Source: Dolomedes plantarius (lineage: Eukaryota > Arthropoda > Arachnida > Araneae > Dolomedidae). From it: a stretch of 64,000 nucleotides of DNA. The translations under genes and the position numbers were made by a program. The notes beneath the pieces are model-generated. The model was not told where the DNA came from. It was given only the letters and a program-made list of their open reading frames with translations, and searched no databases. The stretch covers positions 92,377,799 to 92,441,798 of the forward strand of contig OU015490.1 in NCBI GenBank assembly GCA_907164885.2. The letters are read 5' to 3'. Every line of letters begins with the position of its first letter. Positions within the stretch are counted from its first letter, which is position 1. Shown here in pieces: positions 37,200 to 49,603 of the stretch.

Positions 37200-37475
37200 C
37201 CTTGTATTCAAGTCCGAAATCTGGACAATTTAAAAGAAAGGATAGCTGAAGCTGTTTCGTCTATCATGCCGGATGTTTTCTGCCGTGTATGGGAAGAGCG
37301 CGAATATCGTCTTCAGGGCAACTAAGGGAGCCCACACTGCATTCTGCTGAACAGGTAAGAAACTTGGAGATTTTCTCTTCAATTTGACGTATACTTCCTC
37401 TCTCTACAATGCTTTGTTCCGCAGTTATAATCATTTAAAACCCCACTTTTATTTTACGGACACTTCGTATTAATA

Positions 37476-38450
37476 TTATTTTTAACGTTTGATGGCTGTA
37501 TACGACAGTGTTGGTTATCAGGGCTCATAAAGTATTGACTACTGACCTCACGGAAAGGCAAATATACAAGCGGCTGGATTCTACCGATGAGAAAAAAATA
37601 GCTTGCATTCTAACTTGACTGCGGTAATGTCGTTTAAGATGATATTCATGTCATTTCCCCCCTTTTCTAGATATCTTTCCCTGAAATTTTACCAGAAAAA
37701 AAATATTGAGTTTGTACTAAGTAGCTCAAGGATTTAACAATTTAATTGCCGATAAAGACTAAAAAAAAGAAAATTTATGTCATTTTGAAAAAAAAAATTG
37801 GCCAGCATAATGAATGGTTTGAAGAGGCTTTTATTTCTTTAGAAATATCCGTGGAGAGCCTACACTGGAAAGTAACAGGGTGGATTAGAGAAAAATGAAG
37901 TTTTTCCTGTTCAATATTTAAACATGGTAATCGTTATCTGATCTGCTCCTTATATTAATGCAGCTTGGAAGGCTATTATTTGCATTTTCCTTCTTTTCAA
38001 ATTTTGTTTGGTATTTCGAGCTTTTTCTATATTTTCTGCACTTTCTTTCCTCTATGAATTCTATTCGTGTAATTCCACCATACAAAGTTTCGCTGTTGTG
38101 GAGCGGCAACACTTTCTGGGTGCCATTTTGCTGCTGTGGCTTACTGCAGAGGCATTCTTTTACTCTGCTCCTGGGGGAAAAGGTGTTTTTGCTTTTAAAA
38201 TTTTTTACAGTTATTTAGAATGAATATAGGTTTTCTCTTCCTCTGTTCCAAAAGATTAAGTTTTTAACACTAAATACATGGCCATCATGAAAAGATAATT
38301 CCGATCATCTTACTTTGAACTTCGTGCCTATAAATTTATAAAGTTCAGAACTCTACATATCTTTGGTGAGAAATCAACTGCGAGAATAACATAAATATGA
38401 AGATTCAAGTGCTAGTTTTAGCTACCAAACGTTGTCTCCGTGATTAGACT
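37476..38450. other. Intron-like DNA, no gene recognised
   Basis: This single-copy sequence lies between the IS630-type element and a DD41D element, within the P450 intron. It is AT-rich, with short open frames on both strands that show no familiar domain. Confidence 0.5.
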
Positions 38451-39778
38451 ACAGAGGCTGTTCGCACATTTTTTAGACGATTTTGGTAAGCGGTAATAAA
38501 AAATCTTTTGCTGAAAAAGAAATAATTGCAATTGTACTATGTTTTTAAAAGTCAAAATTATCGTCTGCGGCTTGAAAGTTTTGTTTTTATTCAAAATGGC
38601 GTTTTTAACAAAGCAGTGGTTCAAAGGCTACATTTATGCTCTTTCCGAAGAGAAATATGCATACTCCGTTATCCAAAAACGATGTGAGAGTCATGGTTTT
38701 GTGATATCTAAAGCGTCGATAGGTAATATCGTCAACAAGAAAGGAAAAAAACGTCAAATTGGAGCCTCAAGTAGGACAAAAATTCCAAACAAGTATCCAA
38801 GGAAAAAACAGACATCTTCGACTATTGCAAAGGTACGGTGTTTAATGTTAAAAGAAAATCCCCCTAGTCAAAGGACAGTTGTAAAATCATTAAAATGCTC
38901 GGTGTCCACTGTAAACAAAATGATAAACGTTGATTTAAATCTTAAGAAAGCGAAAATACGCAATGTGCATCGTCTTCTTCCAAATCATATCGCTGAACGC
39001 AGGACACGCTGCAGAATTCTATATGAGAAACACTTATCCAAAGAAAAATGGAAAACAATTGTCACAATAGATGAATCATGGGTGTATTTAAATGATTGCA
39101 ACAAAAAAAAAGAGCCATTTATTATCATAAAAGGGGAGAAAAAAATTTAAGTACATGGTTCTTAAATTTTCAAGAATCGAATTCAAGAATCGAATGAAAG
39201 TTTTTCTAAGGGATTCATGATTGTTGCTGGTTTTTCTTATAATGGCAAGTTAAAAATAAAGAGAGTAGAAAAAAATGCCAAGATTAACTCCAAACACTAT
39301 CAGGAACATATTTTATCGCCAATTTTTCTGAATGAAATATCATCGCTTTACCCACAGTGCCATCAATCTGTGAGACTCCATCAGGACAAAGCTAGCAGTC
39401 ACACATCAAAATCCACTGTAAATTTCCTAAAAGAAATGGAACAAGAAACTGGTATCAAGGCCATACCCTTCACTGATATCCCTACTAAATCTCCCGATGT
39501 ATCACCTATGGATTTTTGTGCTTTCGGACTTTTAAAATCTGCATTATCCAAACGTCATCCCAAAACCCTTACAGGACTCTGGAAAGCTGTTCAGGAGGAA
39601 TGGGATAGAATACCTCTTCTGACACTTCAAAAGGCATTATTATCCTGGAAATTGCGGTGTCGAAAGATAGTTCAGAATAAGAGATGTCAAATAGAACATT
39701 TAAAACACAAGAATTTTATCTAATTTAGTTTTGTGAATACAATATACATCGTCTAAAAAATGTGTGAACAGCCTCTGT
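38451..39778 (+). mobile_element. Tc1/mariner DD41D-type element
   Basis: This 1.33-kb element has inverted repeats of about 30 bp reading ACAGAGGCTGTTC[GA]CACA and then TTTTTTAGACGAT. It holds a transposase in two frames on the plus strand. Confidence 0.88.
38596..39723 (+). pseudogene. DD41D transposase with one frameshift
   Basis: The first frame runs from ATG 38596 (MAFLTKQWFKGYIYALSEEK) through a DNA-binding region to the first Asp in TIDESWVYL, and stops at 39150 after an A run. The second frame (39217-39723) carries the second Asp in LHQDKASSHTS and the third in SPDVSPMDF, 42 residues later. That gives D-41-D spacing, as reported for rosa-type elements. Only one shift, in a homopolymer-rich stretch, separates the halves, so it may be near-intact or a sequencing error. 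Confidence 0.85.
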
Positions 39779-39972
39779 GTTATAAAATCAGGTATAATTA
39801 AAAGAGAAATTAAACTTTAACATAAAATTAAGCTTGTACATAAGATTTTAATTCTTCCAATTTTTACTTACGCCTATATATACCTATATATGTACACAGT
39901 GACACTTCTCTAGCCGGCCACCTCTCGAAACGGCTGTATTTTATTCGGAACCATTATTGGCCACCATAGAGA

Positions 39973-40103
<131 letters not shown>

Positions 40104-41426
40104 CTTATATATATTTTTCTTCTGTCCGTGTGTATGTAACTGAACTCCTCCTAAACGACTGGACTGATTTTTATGAAATTTTGTGTGTGCGATTAAGTTG
40201 ATTCGAGAATGGTTTAGATTCACAATTTGATCCGATAGAAAATGTTTTTATATTTTTAATTAATTAATAAAAATCCAACAATTTATAAGGGGGTGCGTCC
40301 GGTAAATGGAAACTGTTACAGTTTGTGGAATCACCCCTCTGGATAATGGCTTCCACGTTAGGTTTAGTTAGTAAACAGCGAGCGAAAAGATAAAAATAAA
40401 GAAAATCAAACAGTTTCAAATCATATATTAAACCGGAATAATAAATGAAAATAATAATCTTTGAAGTCAGATTTTATACTCTAAAATAGATCAGATCCAA
40501 CGGCATATTGATATTCTCGACACGCGATGGAAAATTCGAATCAACCACGCTAAGTGACACGAGATCTTTTTTAATCGCTACTGCAGTCCCCCTCGCCTAT
40601 ATCTTTGTGCCTATTGAAGAGCTAAAGACTAAGATTCTATCCTGCTAACTTATTTCTGACTAAAACTCCTCTGACATTTATAATCACCAGCCTACAACAA
40701 CTTTCCAATAGCGAATATGTTTCACTTTACTCAGTAGAACGCCGTGTAATCGTGGCGCATTCGGAAGGTCGCCCATTCGGAAAGTACCGTGCTCTCGGCC
40801 AGTGTTCGAATCCAGAGTTGTGTAACTTTTGCTAGACCTGTTATTTCGGGCTTTTTTTTAAGAATTTTTTATTTCAGCTTTTATTTTATTATTTTTTTAA
40901 TTATTATTTTATTTTATTTTATTATTTTTTAATTTTAATTTTATTTTATGATTTTTTTAATTATTATTTTATTTTATTTTATTATTTTTTAATTTTAATT
41001 TTATTTTATGATTTTTTTAAAGTATTATTTTTATTTATTTTTATTTTTTTCAGCTTTTTTATGATGAAATACCGAATATAGCTGAAATCTGAGGAGTTTA
41101 TTATGCATTTATACATTTTTAATTGGGTTTTCATATTATTAATATGTATAACATTTCGTATACTTTTTTTTCTATGTTATTTATACTGCGTTTAGTTTTT
41201 TTAATGGATTTTTATAGGTTTATTATAAATTTATATATTTTATGTTTTACTTTTCAGAATTTTTTGCTCCAATGATAAAGGGTAAATCTTTTCTATGTTA
41301 CTTATACTGTGCTTAGTTTTTAAATTGATTTTGGTTAACAAATATTCTTAAAATTCCGGGCATCGCCGGGTACTTCAGCTACAATTACAACGTTTGAACA
41401 GGACAACGTCTGTCGGGTCCGCTAGT
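40104..41426 (+). mobile_element. HINE-like element 2a
   Basis: The 5' end is ATATTTTTCTTCTGTCCGTG, followed by a conserved block with GGACTGATTTTTATGAAATT. The 3' end has CGGGCATCGCCGGGTA and finishes GTCTGTCGGGTCCGC then TAGT. The 3' end abuts the 5' end of a second copy. It contains an AT-only stretch of two direct copies of about 72 bp at 40895-41035. No protein is encoded. Confidence 0.55.
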
Positions 41427-42283
<857 letters not shown>

Positions 42284-42428
42284 TTACTGAGTAGATTTTT
42301 AATTGGGTTGACAGAGATAGACTTTAGCTGCTGTAGGATAAAAAAAAAAAGACTTATTTCAGGTTTGCTCTTATCATCTCAGGAATGCTCACAAATGCAG
42401 TGCAGTTAAATATCATTTCTGTTCTTAC

Positions 42429-42616
42429 CAAGAGAAAATGCAAGATATCCATCCGATTTTACGATCTTCTGTTTGTCTTCAGAAAGGAATCGCTCCGGCT
42501 TGAATATGTCGGGGTTTTCGTAGTACCTAGGGTCTCGCATTATGCCCCATGCGTTGCTAATGATGTTGGATCCTTTCGGAATGGTGTAGCCGTTGAAAGT
42601 AAAATCAGCTGTAACG
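42429..42616 (-). CDS. Cytochrome P450 internal exon (PERF region)
   Basis: This 188-nt exon has an acceptor ending TTCACAG and the donor G|GTAAGA. It completes a split His codon and gives PPRH-VTADFTFNGYTIPKG, then DPRYYENPDIFKPERFL, and ends at AFSL plus one base. The PxxF..ERF segment is the P450 meander 'PERF' motif, and the upstream GYTIPKG is typical of CYP2-clan enzymes. Both splice phases match the neighbouring exons exactly. Confidence 0.93.
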
Positions 42617-43462
42617 CTGTGAAGCAGAGAAATATACATTCTTCACTTACAGTGCCGCCTTTTGCATATTCAATTGAGAAAAGAGATCACAAAAGTAATT
42701 TTCAGCTTTCGAGTATTCATTAACATAACAAATTGTTTTCTAATATTTGTGATCTTTAGAGATTACCACTACCATTGCACCCGAATGGGGGCCTTCTGGG
42801 TGATCTTTAGACATTATCGCCATACATTATACGTTTCCTATGGAAAGAAGGTGCGCACAAAAAAGTCTTAGTTAATGTTTACAGATGCCACCCCGGGATT
42901 TTCGTTTGGAGGGGGATTGGAGACAATACCTCCAGATTGGTTTACATCACTTTAAGTTAATTATTGGGTTCTTTATAAAACTATCAGGATAGTTAATTTT
43001 CTAAAGAACTGTTAGCAATGTAATAGCAGACGACATCATCTGATCTCAGTTCTTTCCCTTCTCTTTGATTTGTTCTCGTATCAAAGATTTCTATTGGATG
43101 CCTTTTAAAAATTACTATTGGCTCTTTCTGGGATCTTGTAAGTTTACAAATACATGTGATGTTCTTTTTTTTTTGTCGTCTGTATCTATCTCTGTTGTAG
43201 CTTGTATGTGTTTGACCTACTGTAAATAAATGTCTATTTTCCCTTTCCATGGAACTTTTTAACTTAACGCAGTTGCCTCTCTTATTCTAACAAGAACTAT
43301 TTTTAGAGCTTGGATGTGTAAAGTTTCATTTTAAAATCGTTTCAGTTGAATATCTGTATATATTTCGTCCATTACAAAACGTTAACGCCTTGTTTGGTGT
43401 TATGGTTTGCTTTAGTCAAAGAGTAATCAGAGACTGAAAGCCGAGCTTCAGCTCATACTCAC
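42617..43462 (-). other. P450 intron, no other feature seen
   Basis: This is a GT-AG intron between the K-helix exon and the PERF exon. It holds no transposon signature that I recognise. Confidence 0.75.
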
Positions 43463-43718
43463 TGTCTAGGAGGAAATATGGGTGCAATAGACACCCATCG
43501 TGTCATTTCCAAAATGGTGGCCATGGTGTACGGGAACTTGTTTCTATCATCGTAGCTTGCGCAGCCATCTCTTCCCAAGGCGTTATCGATCTCGCCATGG
43601 ACTTTCTTCTGCATGTCTTGGTGTTCAGCCATGAGCAACAGGAGCCACGATAAGCTTGCCATCGTAGAATCATTGCCAGCCATGAATAGGATAAGTAAGT
43701 TTCCCATCAAATTTATGG
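43463..43718 (-). CDS. Cytochrome P450 internal exon (I helix and K helix)
   Basis: This 256-nt exon lies between an acceptor ending TTGTAG and the donor CA|GTGAGT. It carries the oxygen-activating I-helix motif AGNDST (consensus [AG]Gx[DE]T[TS]) and the K-helix ExxR motif as EMTR. Two bases at the start complete the codon left by the exon at 45307-45425, and two left at the end are completed by the next exon. No stop or frameshift is present. Confidence 0.94.
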
Positions 43719-45306
43719 CTACAATATTAAGAATATAATATAAACCCATCGCTATTTTTAACAAGTGTGACAAAGTAAAGGATGTAAAAGATTTCTATAG
43801 AAACTCTCATTTAAGGAATGGGAGAAGAGCCTTATTACGTACGGGAATCTATAACAGACACTAAGTTCCCCAAATAGAGAGTCAGTAGGTGCTGGTATAT
43901 TTACTTTCCCCACCTTGAGCTCACGAGAAAGTTGCATGCCTACCTAAGACGTACGTAAATGTTTATGATACGTAAAAGATCGGAGTGAATTGTATTTAAA
44001 GGTTTAATTCATTCTGATCCACTACATCTGGCAATATCTTCAAGACTGAGATATGGTCCTACTAAGGAGGTCCATAACAACAAATAATCGTTATGCCATT
44101 GAGAAGGTACCAAAGCTCCCTCCTGAAGCATTTGCAGCCAAGAATTTGATTGACGTATACATAGAAAGTTTCTGTTGAGTATTTCTTCCTCAAGAATTGT
44201 AAATGCCCAAGTATCACGAGTACCCCGGGCCACCCCATTGTCCGACTTCAGCAGGCTGATCAAACGTTGGTGTTAGAATCCGACTTGGAACCAACTGGAG
44301 GCCAGGGGCTCTTTTCCGACGTCACTCAGCTGACATCGATCCGTTGTCGTATCACCGCGTCACTGTCACCCAAAAAGTTATTTTTCATAAGATTTTTAAC
44401 AGGGCTAATTCTAAACATTCGTTTTTGTTTTCTTTGGTAATTTTTTGTTTATTTGGAAAGTAAATGTAAATGATAATATACAAGATTATAGTTAAAACTT
44501 AAATTTCAGTTTTGCTTAATGATAATCGATATCATTCGTTTCTCTGATTATAGATATTACACATCATTAATAAGTTTTTTTTAGCTTCCCGGTTTTGTTT
44601 CGAAAACAAACACACACACACACACACACATTTTGCAGCAATCCCCCAACGCTGCTGTCTTTTGTCGTCGTCGGTCCAGTTACGCATGGCGACGTTGGTC
44701 CGATTCTGTCTGCGTACAGTTTTCGGCCCGACCATTGAAGTTGCGGACGTGACGTCGTCCTTTAGGCTTCGTAAACTGACGTCAGTCCAACGGAATTGTG
44801 TTATTTGGATGGAATTTCGAGGCTTTAGAAATTTTGGTTCAATAAGGCCGTTTTTTATCCTTTTTTTACAAACCAAAAACGTTCAGACTTCGTTTGAAAG
44901 ACAATATTACGTTTTATGCTTTTAACGTGAAGTTCTGAAAGAGTTAGATAATATTAAATTTGTCGGCATAAATCAACCTCACAGTCTGGTCTGCTAGCTA
45001 ACATGATTGGATCTTAGTTCCATAACCCTCGAAACACTTGTTTGGTTGTTTTTGTTGTTTCAAATGTTCCCTGGCCGGAAGTTCCAGACCATGTCCATAT
45101 AGGCTTCGTATCCATATCCGGCCCCTATATCCGTTCCCCATATCCGGCCTAGACACGAAGATATATGACGACACTAGTCGGGATACTACACGAGCATCCT
45201 CAGTACCGAAAGCCGACGCGCTGCCGACAGGCTTCCCCGGGCCCACTTGCTTGGTAGATATCACAAAAACAGCTATTGAGATTGGTTGCATATCTAATAG
45301 GCTTAC
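43719..45306 (-). other. P450 intron, no other gene seen
   Basis: This is a GT-AG intron with a short (CA)n tract at 44608-44630. The open frames on both strands have no recognisable domain. Confidence 0.7.
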
Positions 45307-45425
45307 CTGTGAAAGTATGATTCTTGCCTTCATATTCTTTCTTTTCCATTTCTCTGCAGAAATAGCCTATAAAGTCTTCTTTCGTCAAGGATTCAGGCTT
45401 TTTCAAACGATCTTCAACTTCTGCC
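45307..45425 (-). CDS. Cytochrome P450 internal exon (G-H region)
   Basis: This 119-nt exon has the acceptor TCTCACAG and the donor ACAG|GTAAGC. It encodes 39 full codons including EDRLKKPESLTKEDFIGYF, a sequence typical of the G-H loop region before helix I in CYP2-clan proteins. One leading base completes the Lys codon from the exon at 51806-51960. The frame is open throughout. Confidence 0.88.
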
Positions 45426-46131
45426 CTGTGAGAAAAAAAAACGAAAATTAACTAGAGAAGATTATAGATTCCTACACAGAGACCTTAGCCTAGATTTAAA
45501 TGAGTTGCCAAGAATGATAAACTTAATTGGAGCCATCGTTGAGATTTTCCTTTTACATTTGTAGTTGCAAACTGTTAAACATCTGAGTAACAAAATCTTA
45601 TTTTAGATTATCACATGAAATCTTTGCGATCTCAATAAATTTGTAACGATGAAAACGCACAATAAACAAATAATATTAAAGCCAATGTCTGAGGATATTA
45701 AAAGGTTGAAGGATTTTAACAGGGAATGACATTGTAACGGTTTTAACCGCTTTGCGTGGGGGTTCTTTTATGCGAGGAAACAGAGACGACACGAAAAAGA
45801 CTTCCAGAATTTTGTTCCAAACTTTTATTACATTGTTTTTAAGGGGCACAGCACATATAGCACATAAAAAATGATTAATGCAGGATCGATTTGGCATACA
45901 GAGCCATATTTGTCAGATACACCCTGTTGGCTTATGCGTTCTCGCCTCTCTTTCAACTCCCACTCTGAAAAAACAACGCTCCCCTCCGAAGTAGGGCAAA
46001 ATGCTCCCCCCCGGAGAGCAAAATTTCAGATGTCCTGCGTCGCGAGTTATAATTTTGGCAGCGTGCCAAACCCAGTCTGTATCGCTTGGGCAAACAGTAA
46101 ACAGCTAAACAGAAAAGCACCAAAATGTGTT

Positions 46132-46251
<120 letters not shown>

Positions 46252-46332
46252 CATATATATAAATACATATATACATGACACATATACACGCGGTAGTTTC
46301 GTTAGAAAAGACTACCTGAAATTTGTTTCTTC

Positions 46333-46378
46333 TTTAAACAGTTTACTCCCAATAATTATTGGGAGTAAACTGTTTAAA
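46333..46378. repeat. Perfect 46-bp inverted repeat
   Basis: The left arm (46333-46355) contains AAACAGTTTACTCCCAATAA. The right arm (46356-46378) is its exact reverse complement, with no spacer. Confidence 0.95.
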
Positions 46379-47911
46379 AAAAATTACTTCTGAAAACGTT
46401 TTTCATGAAAATGTAGTAGACTATCTGGCGTAAAAGAAGCTCACAAGGAACAAATGAATTTGTGTAGGTTTTCGGTGAGAATAAGCGAATGAAGTACATT
46501 TGATGCCTCTTGACGCCTTCAAAATTCGAACTGTACGTGAACTCCGAGTTTATAATGTTGCTTCATATATCTTTTCACCAATTTTAGCGTACCTTTGTTA
46601 CAATGTATTGAAGTGTTTGCTCGTTTTAGGATGTACTTTTTAAATGCTTTGATTTATCCGCGCAACGAAAATTCTCGTGTATAAAGCCATCATCAATGAC
46701 GTTTCCCCTTCATCTTTGCTTTTCAAATGTAGAGTTAGAGATTGAATAACTTTACAGTTGTCTACAAACAGGAAACTGAATTTCTTTAAATGTTTCAAGA
46801 CAGTAAGAAGTATCAATAACAGCCAAGTTGGATCGCATTATTCATCTGTGTTTCTGTATATGATCTTTAACTCTTGAAAGTTAGTAGACACTAAACGTAC
46901 GAAATTCAGTATGAACCTTAAACGAGATACGATAAAATAATTTTAGCAGACGATCATTAAAACTCTGTCATTCATGTGGTATCACGCTACTGACATCGGA
47001 ACTTTTTCGTGACCACGAGTGATCGCTTACGTGTTCCTCATGAAAAGCTGAATTGAAAGGTAAGGGAAATTCTGTGTCATCCCCGAAATATTGAAAGTAT
47101 AAACCCTAAAAAGCTGCTGTGTACTAACCCTATTGGATTTGTAATCGCCCAATATTTAACTCCAAGAGCGGCTTTTAATAATAAGTTTATTGTCGCGCTT
47201 TCGGAGGGCAATAACGAGAGATTGTTGTATAGATATGGATATTGACGTGAGCCAGTGAGGCAGCGTTTTTAAATGTGATGAAGTTATTTGAAGTTATTGA
47301 AGTTAAATGTTAAATAAAATGTGTTGTAATGTTAAAACGAGCGTTGTTTAAGATATAAAGTTACATTAAAGTTAAGATATAAAGTTACCTCACATAGCGA
47401 AAGGGTATTTCGCCAATAAATTCACTCACCTCAATGTTAACCTATGGAGAAAATGTGTCTATTATTGACAGCTACATAAATGCTCATAATCCAATAAAAA
47501 TGGTATTTTCGGATAGCCTGAACTTTTCTGCACCTTGCAACAGGATTCGGTTAATATGAAGAACATGATGCGATCGCCATCCTGTGGCACTATGGCACCA
47601 ATGTTGCATTACAAATCGAAAAAACATGTGAAAATTAACAGTTCTTTCTGGCAAACCCACAAAACCAACCAAATATTTGGCGCAAAAAATGGCATGGCGA
47701 GAAACCGTATCATGTTCTTCATATTTACCCAGGATTCATTTTATAAAGTTCGTACACCAAAGGAATTGATGAGCGTTTAAAACGCACTAGACCAGGTTTT
47801 TTTGGGGAAAGTGAAGAATCGCCCACTGCTTGGCGTGATTTTCAAAATCGCCAACTTGGCGCGTTTTCGCGTCTTTTCTCCTGGAGTTGCAACCTCTCTA
47901 GATCTCTAGAG

Positions 47912-48725
47912 CAGTGGTCCGCAAACTGTGGGTCACGACCCATAGAGGGGTCGCGAAAAAAATTGGAGGGGGTCGCGGATAGTCTGGAGTAAATTTATAT
48001 CATACTGAATTATTTAATTAAAAAACATGCTTTAAACTTTCTATAATTACATATCATTAATATCTTTATTTATATTTTTTATATATTAAAAATATATGAC
48101 TTTGTTAAATAAGGTGTCGAAGAGTCTTAAAGGATACATTGCTTCCGTTCGCTTTTACGTATATCTGCGAGCTTGGGTTTTCAAAAAGAATAGTTATAAA
48201 TACCAAACAACGATGATATGAGGGTAGCATTCTCAAATATTTCACCACATATCGAACAAATACTATATGACCTCCAGATTCACCGTTCTCATTGATTTTT
48301 TTTTTCTAGTTTAGTTTTATATAAATAAATGAAGTTTATAATTTTCAATATTTTAATATGAAGGTTATAATTTTGAAATCATGCTCTATTTTAATTTTTG
48401 CTAATTTTAACCTAAATGAAATACAAATGCATATTAGTATTTAAATATGAAGCTTTTGTCACACGAGATTTGGCAAAAAATTAAGTGTAGATAGTAAGGG
48501 AGACATTTACTTTAATCGTTATTATGCAATATATACCCAAAATTTACAGTTCATTGATTTTTGAAATAGTTTCTCAAAATTGGCTTATTTCGTTTTTCTA
48601 TACTTTTGTTAACATTTTCCTAATTTTTTATTTAAATTGCTGTTACCAATAAATTTTCATTGGGGTTGTGTGATTTTTCATTCAAAGAAAACGGGTCGCG
48701 GTCAACAAAAGTTTGCGCACCACTG
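47912..48725 (+). mobile_element. hAT element, deletion derivative
   Basis: An 8-bp target duplication CTCTAGAG lies on both sides (47904-47911, 48726-48733). The ends are CAGTGGTCCGCAAACTGTGG and the matching reverse complement AAGTTTGCGCACCACTG. Inside, plus-strand pieces PFAFTYICELGFSK and, in another frame, MRVAFSNISPHIEQIL followed by HRSH and a stop match the hAT C-terminal dimerisation region. The catalytic core is absent. Confidence 0.93.
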
Positions 48726-49025
48726 CTCTAGAGGACACTACGGAAGAGAGCAACATTTAAGATGGTGAAAATCTAAAATAAATACAAAAGAGCAATTGAA
48801 AAAATTTTTTAAACTGAAAATCGTTGCAGAAACATAATAATTTTTAAAACTTAAAATCGTTACAAAACACCGAAAAATCAAAATACTTTCACTTACCTTA
48901 ATGTAAAACACTATTAAAAAAACTATTGTAAACTATTGTTTCAATTACCTTAATTGTAAAAAACTACTCGAAATCGGCTTGGATACCACAATTGTCGCGC
49001 TTATGAATCTCGTAAAAAGCGCCAA

Positions 49026-49033
<8 letters not shown>

Positions 49034-49056
<23 letters not shown>

Positions 49057-49058
49057 TA
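49034..49058. repeat. Short (TA)n tract
   Basis: This is a TA run of about 25 bp after a poly-A stretch. Confidence 0.9.
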
Positions 49059-49603
49059 CCGCGCCAAATAAGTGGGCGATTCTTCACCTGACCCAATTTT
49101 TTTCTCCAAATCATTTAAATTCAAAAATATTTGCATTAAAAAAATGAAAATGCCCCAAAGGTATAAAATTTCTTTCCCTTTGAAGGAGTACAATTAAAAA
49201 AGAAAAAGTTTAAATCCAACTCGGCAATCCTTGGACACATCTTCGCCATCGGTTAACACTGAGGTGAGCAAATCCAATAGGGTTAGTACACAGCATATGT
49301 TTCAAGAAGGCCTTTGGCAATAAATTAAAAGGAAGTGCTTTGAAAAGAAATCGTGCTTAAAAAGGGTAGGAAATCCAATGCATTGTTCGGAAGGATCATT
49401 CTAGAGTCATGGATATTGCCGATGTATTCAGCTTGTAAAATTAGCATAGATAAAAGGAACTTTATATACATTTTGCAATTACTATATCTCGTCGCTGTAA
49501 AATTCGTATTTGGAGATCTTGGGTTGGGTCTGTAAGCGGCAGACCCTGATTGATTCAGCTTTTATGTCTATAATCATAACCACTTAACCGTGATAAGCTA
49601 GAG

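Larger units (their letters stand above)
19889..37235. repeat. Tandem segmental duplication, unit C (complete, array end)
   Basis: This is a second full unit of about 17,347 bp, collinear with unit B over its whole length. It is the last copy: at 37236 the sequence leaves the repeat and continues into the 3' part of the IS630-type element, including its right inverted repeat, which units A and B lack. Confidence 0.93.
35858..37467 (+). mobile_element. IS630/Tc1-type element, both ends present (unit C and flank)
   Basis: Only this copy keeps both ends: the left end CAGTGTGTCCGTAAAATAGG at 35858 and the right end as its imperfect reverse complement, ending 37467, each beside a TA. The 3' coding part survives at 37200-37325 (NLKERIAEAVSSIMPDVF to a TAA), the usual C-terminus of this transposase type. 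It is split by the mariner at 36207-37199 and carries further stops, so it is dead. The element spans the array boundary at 37235 and shows what the locus looked like before duplication. Confidence 0.85.
47113..49294. mobile_element. Inverted-repeat element with CTGTGTACTAACCC ends
   Basis: The left end carries GCTGCTGTGTACTAACCCTA then TTGGATTTG. The right end at 49267-49294 is the reverse complement. An inner inverted pair, GTGAAGAATCGCCCACT, lies at 47809 and 49070. A hAT element is inserted at 47912-48725. There is no transposase of its own. The same terminal sequence bounds a smaller element at 51259-51683. Confidence 0.65.

Noticed and set aside
43993..44263. Possible extra P450 exon on the minus strand in the intron at 43719-45306
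   Set aside because: The flanking exons already join in phase, and the frame shows no P450 motif.
45038..45451. 137-codon plus-strand frame
   Set aside because: It overlaps the P450 exon at 45307-45425 on the other strand and has no recognisable domain.
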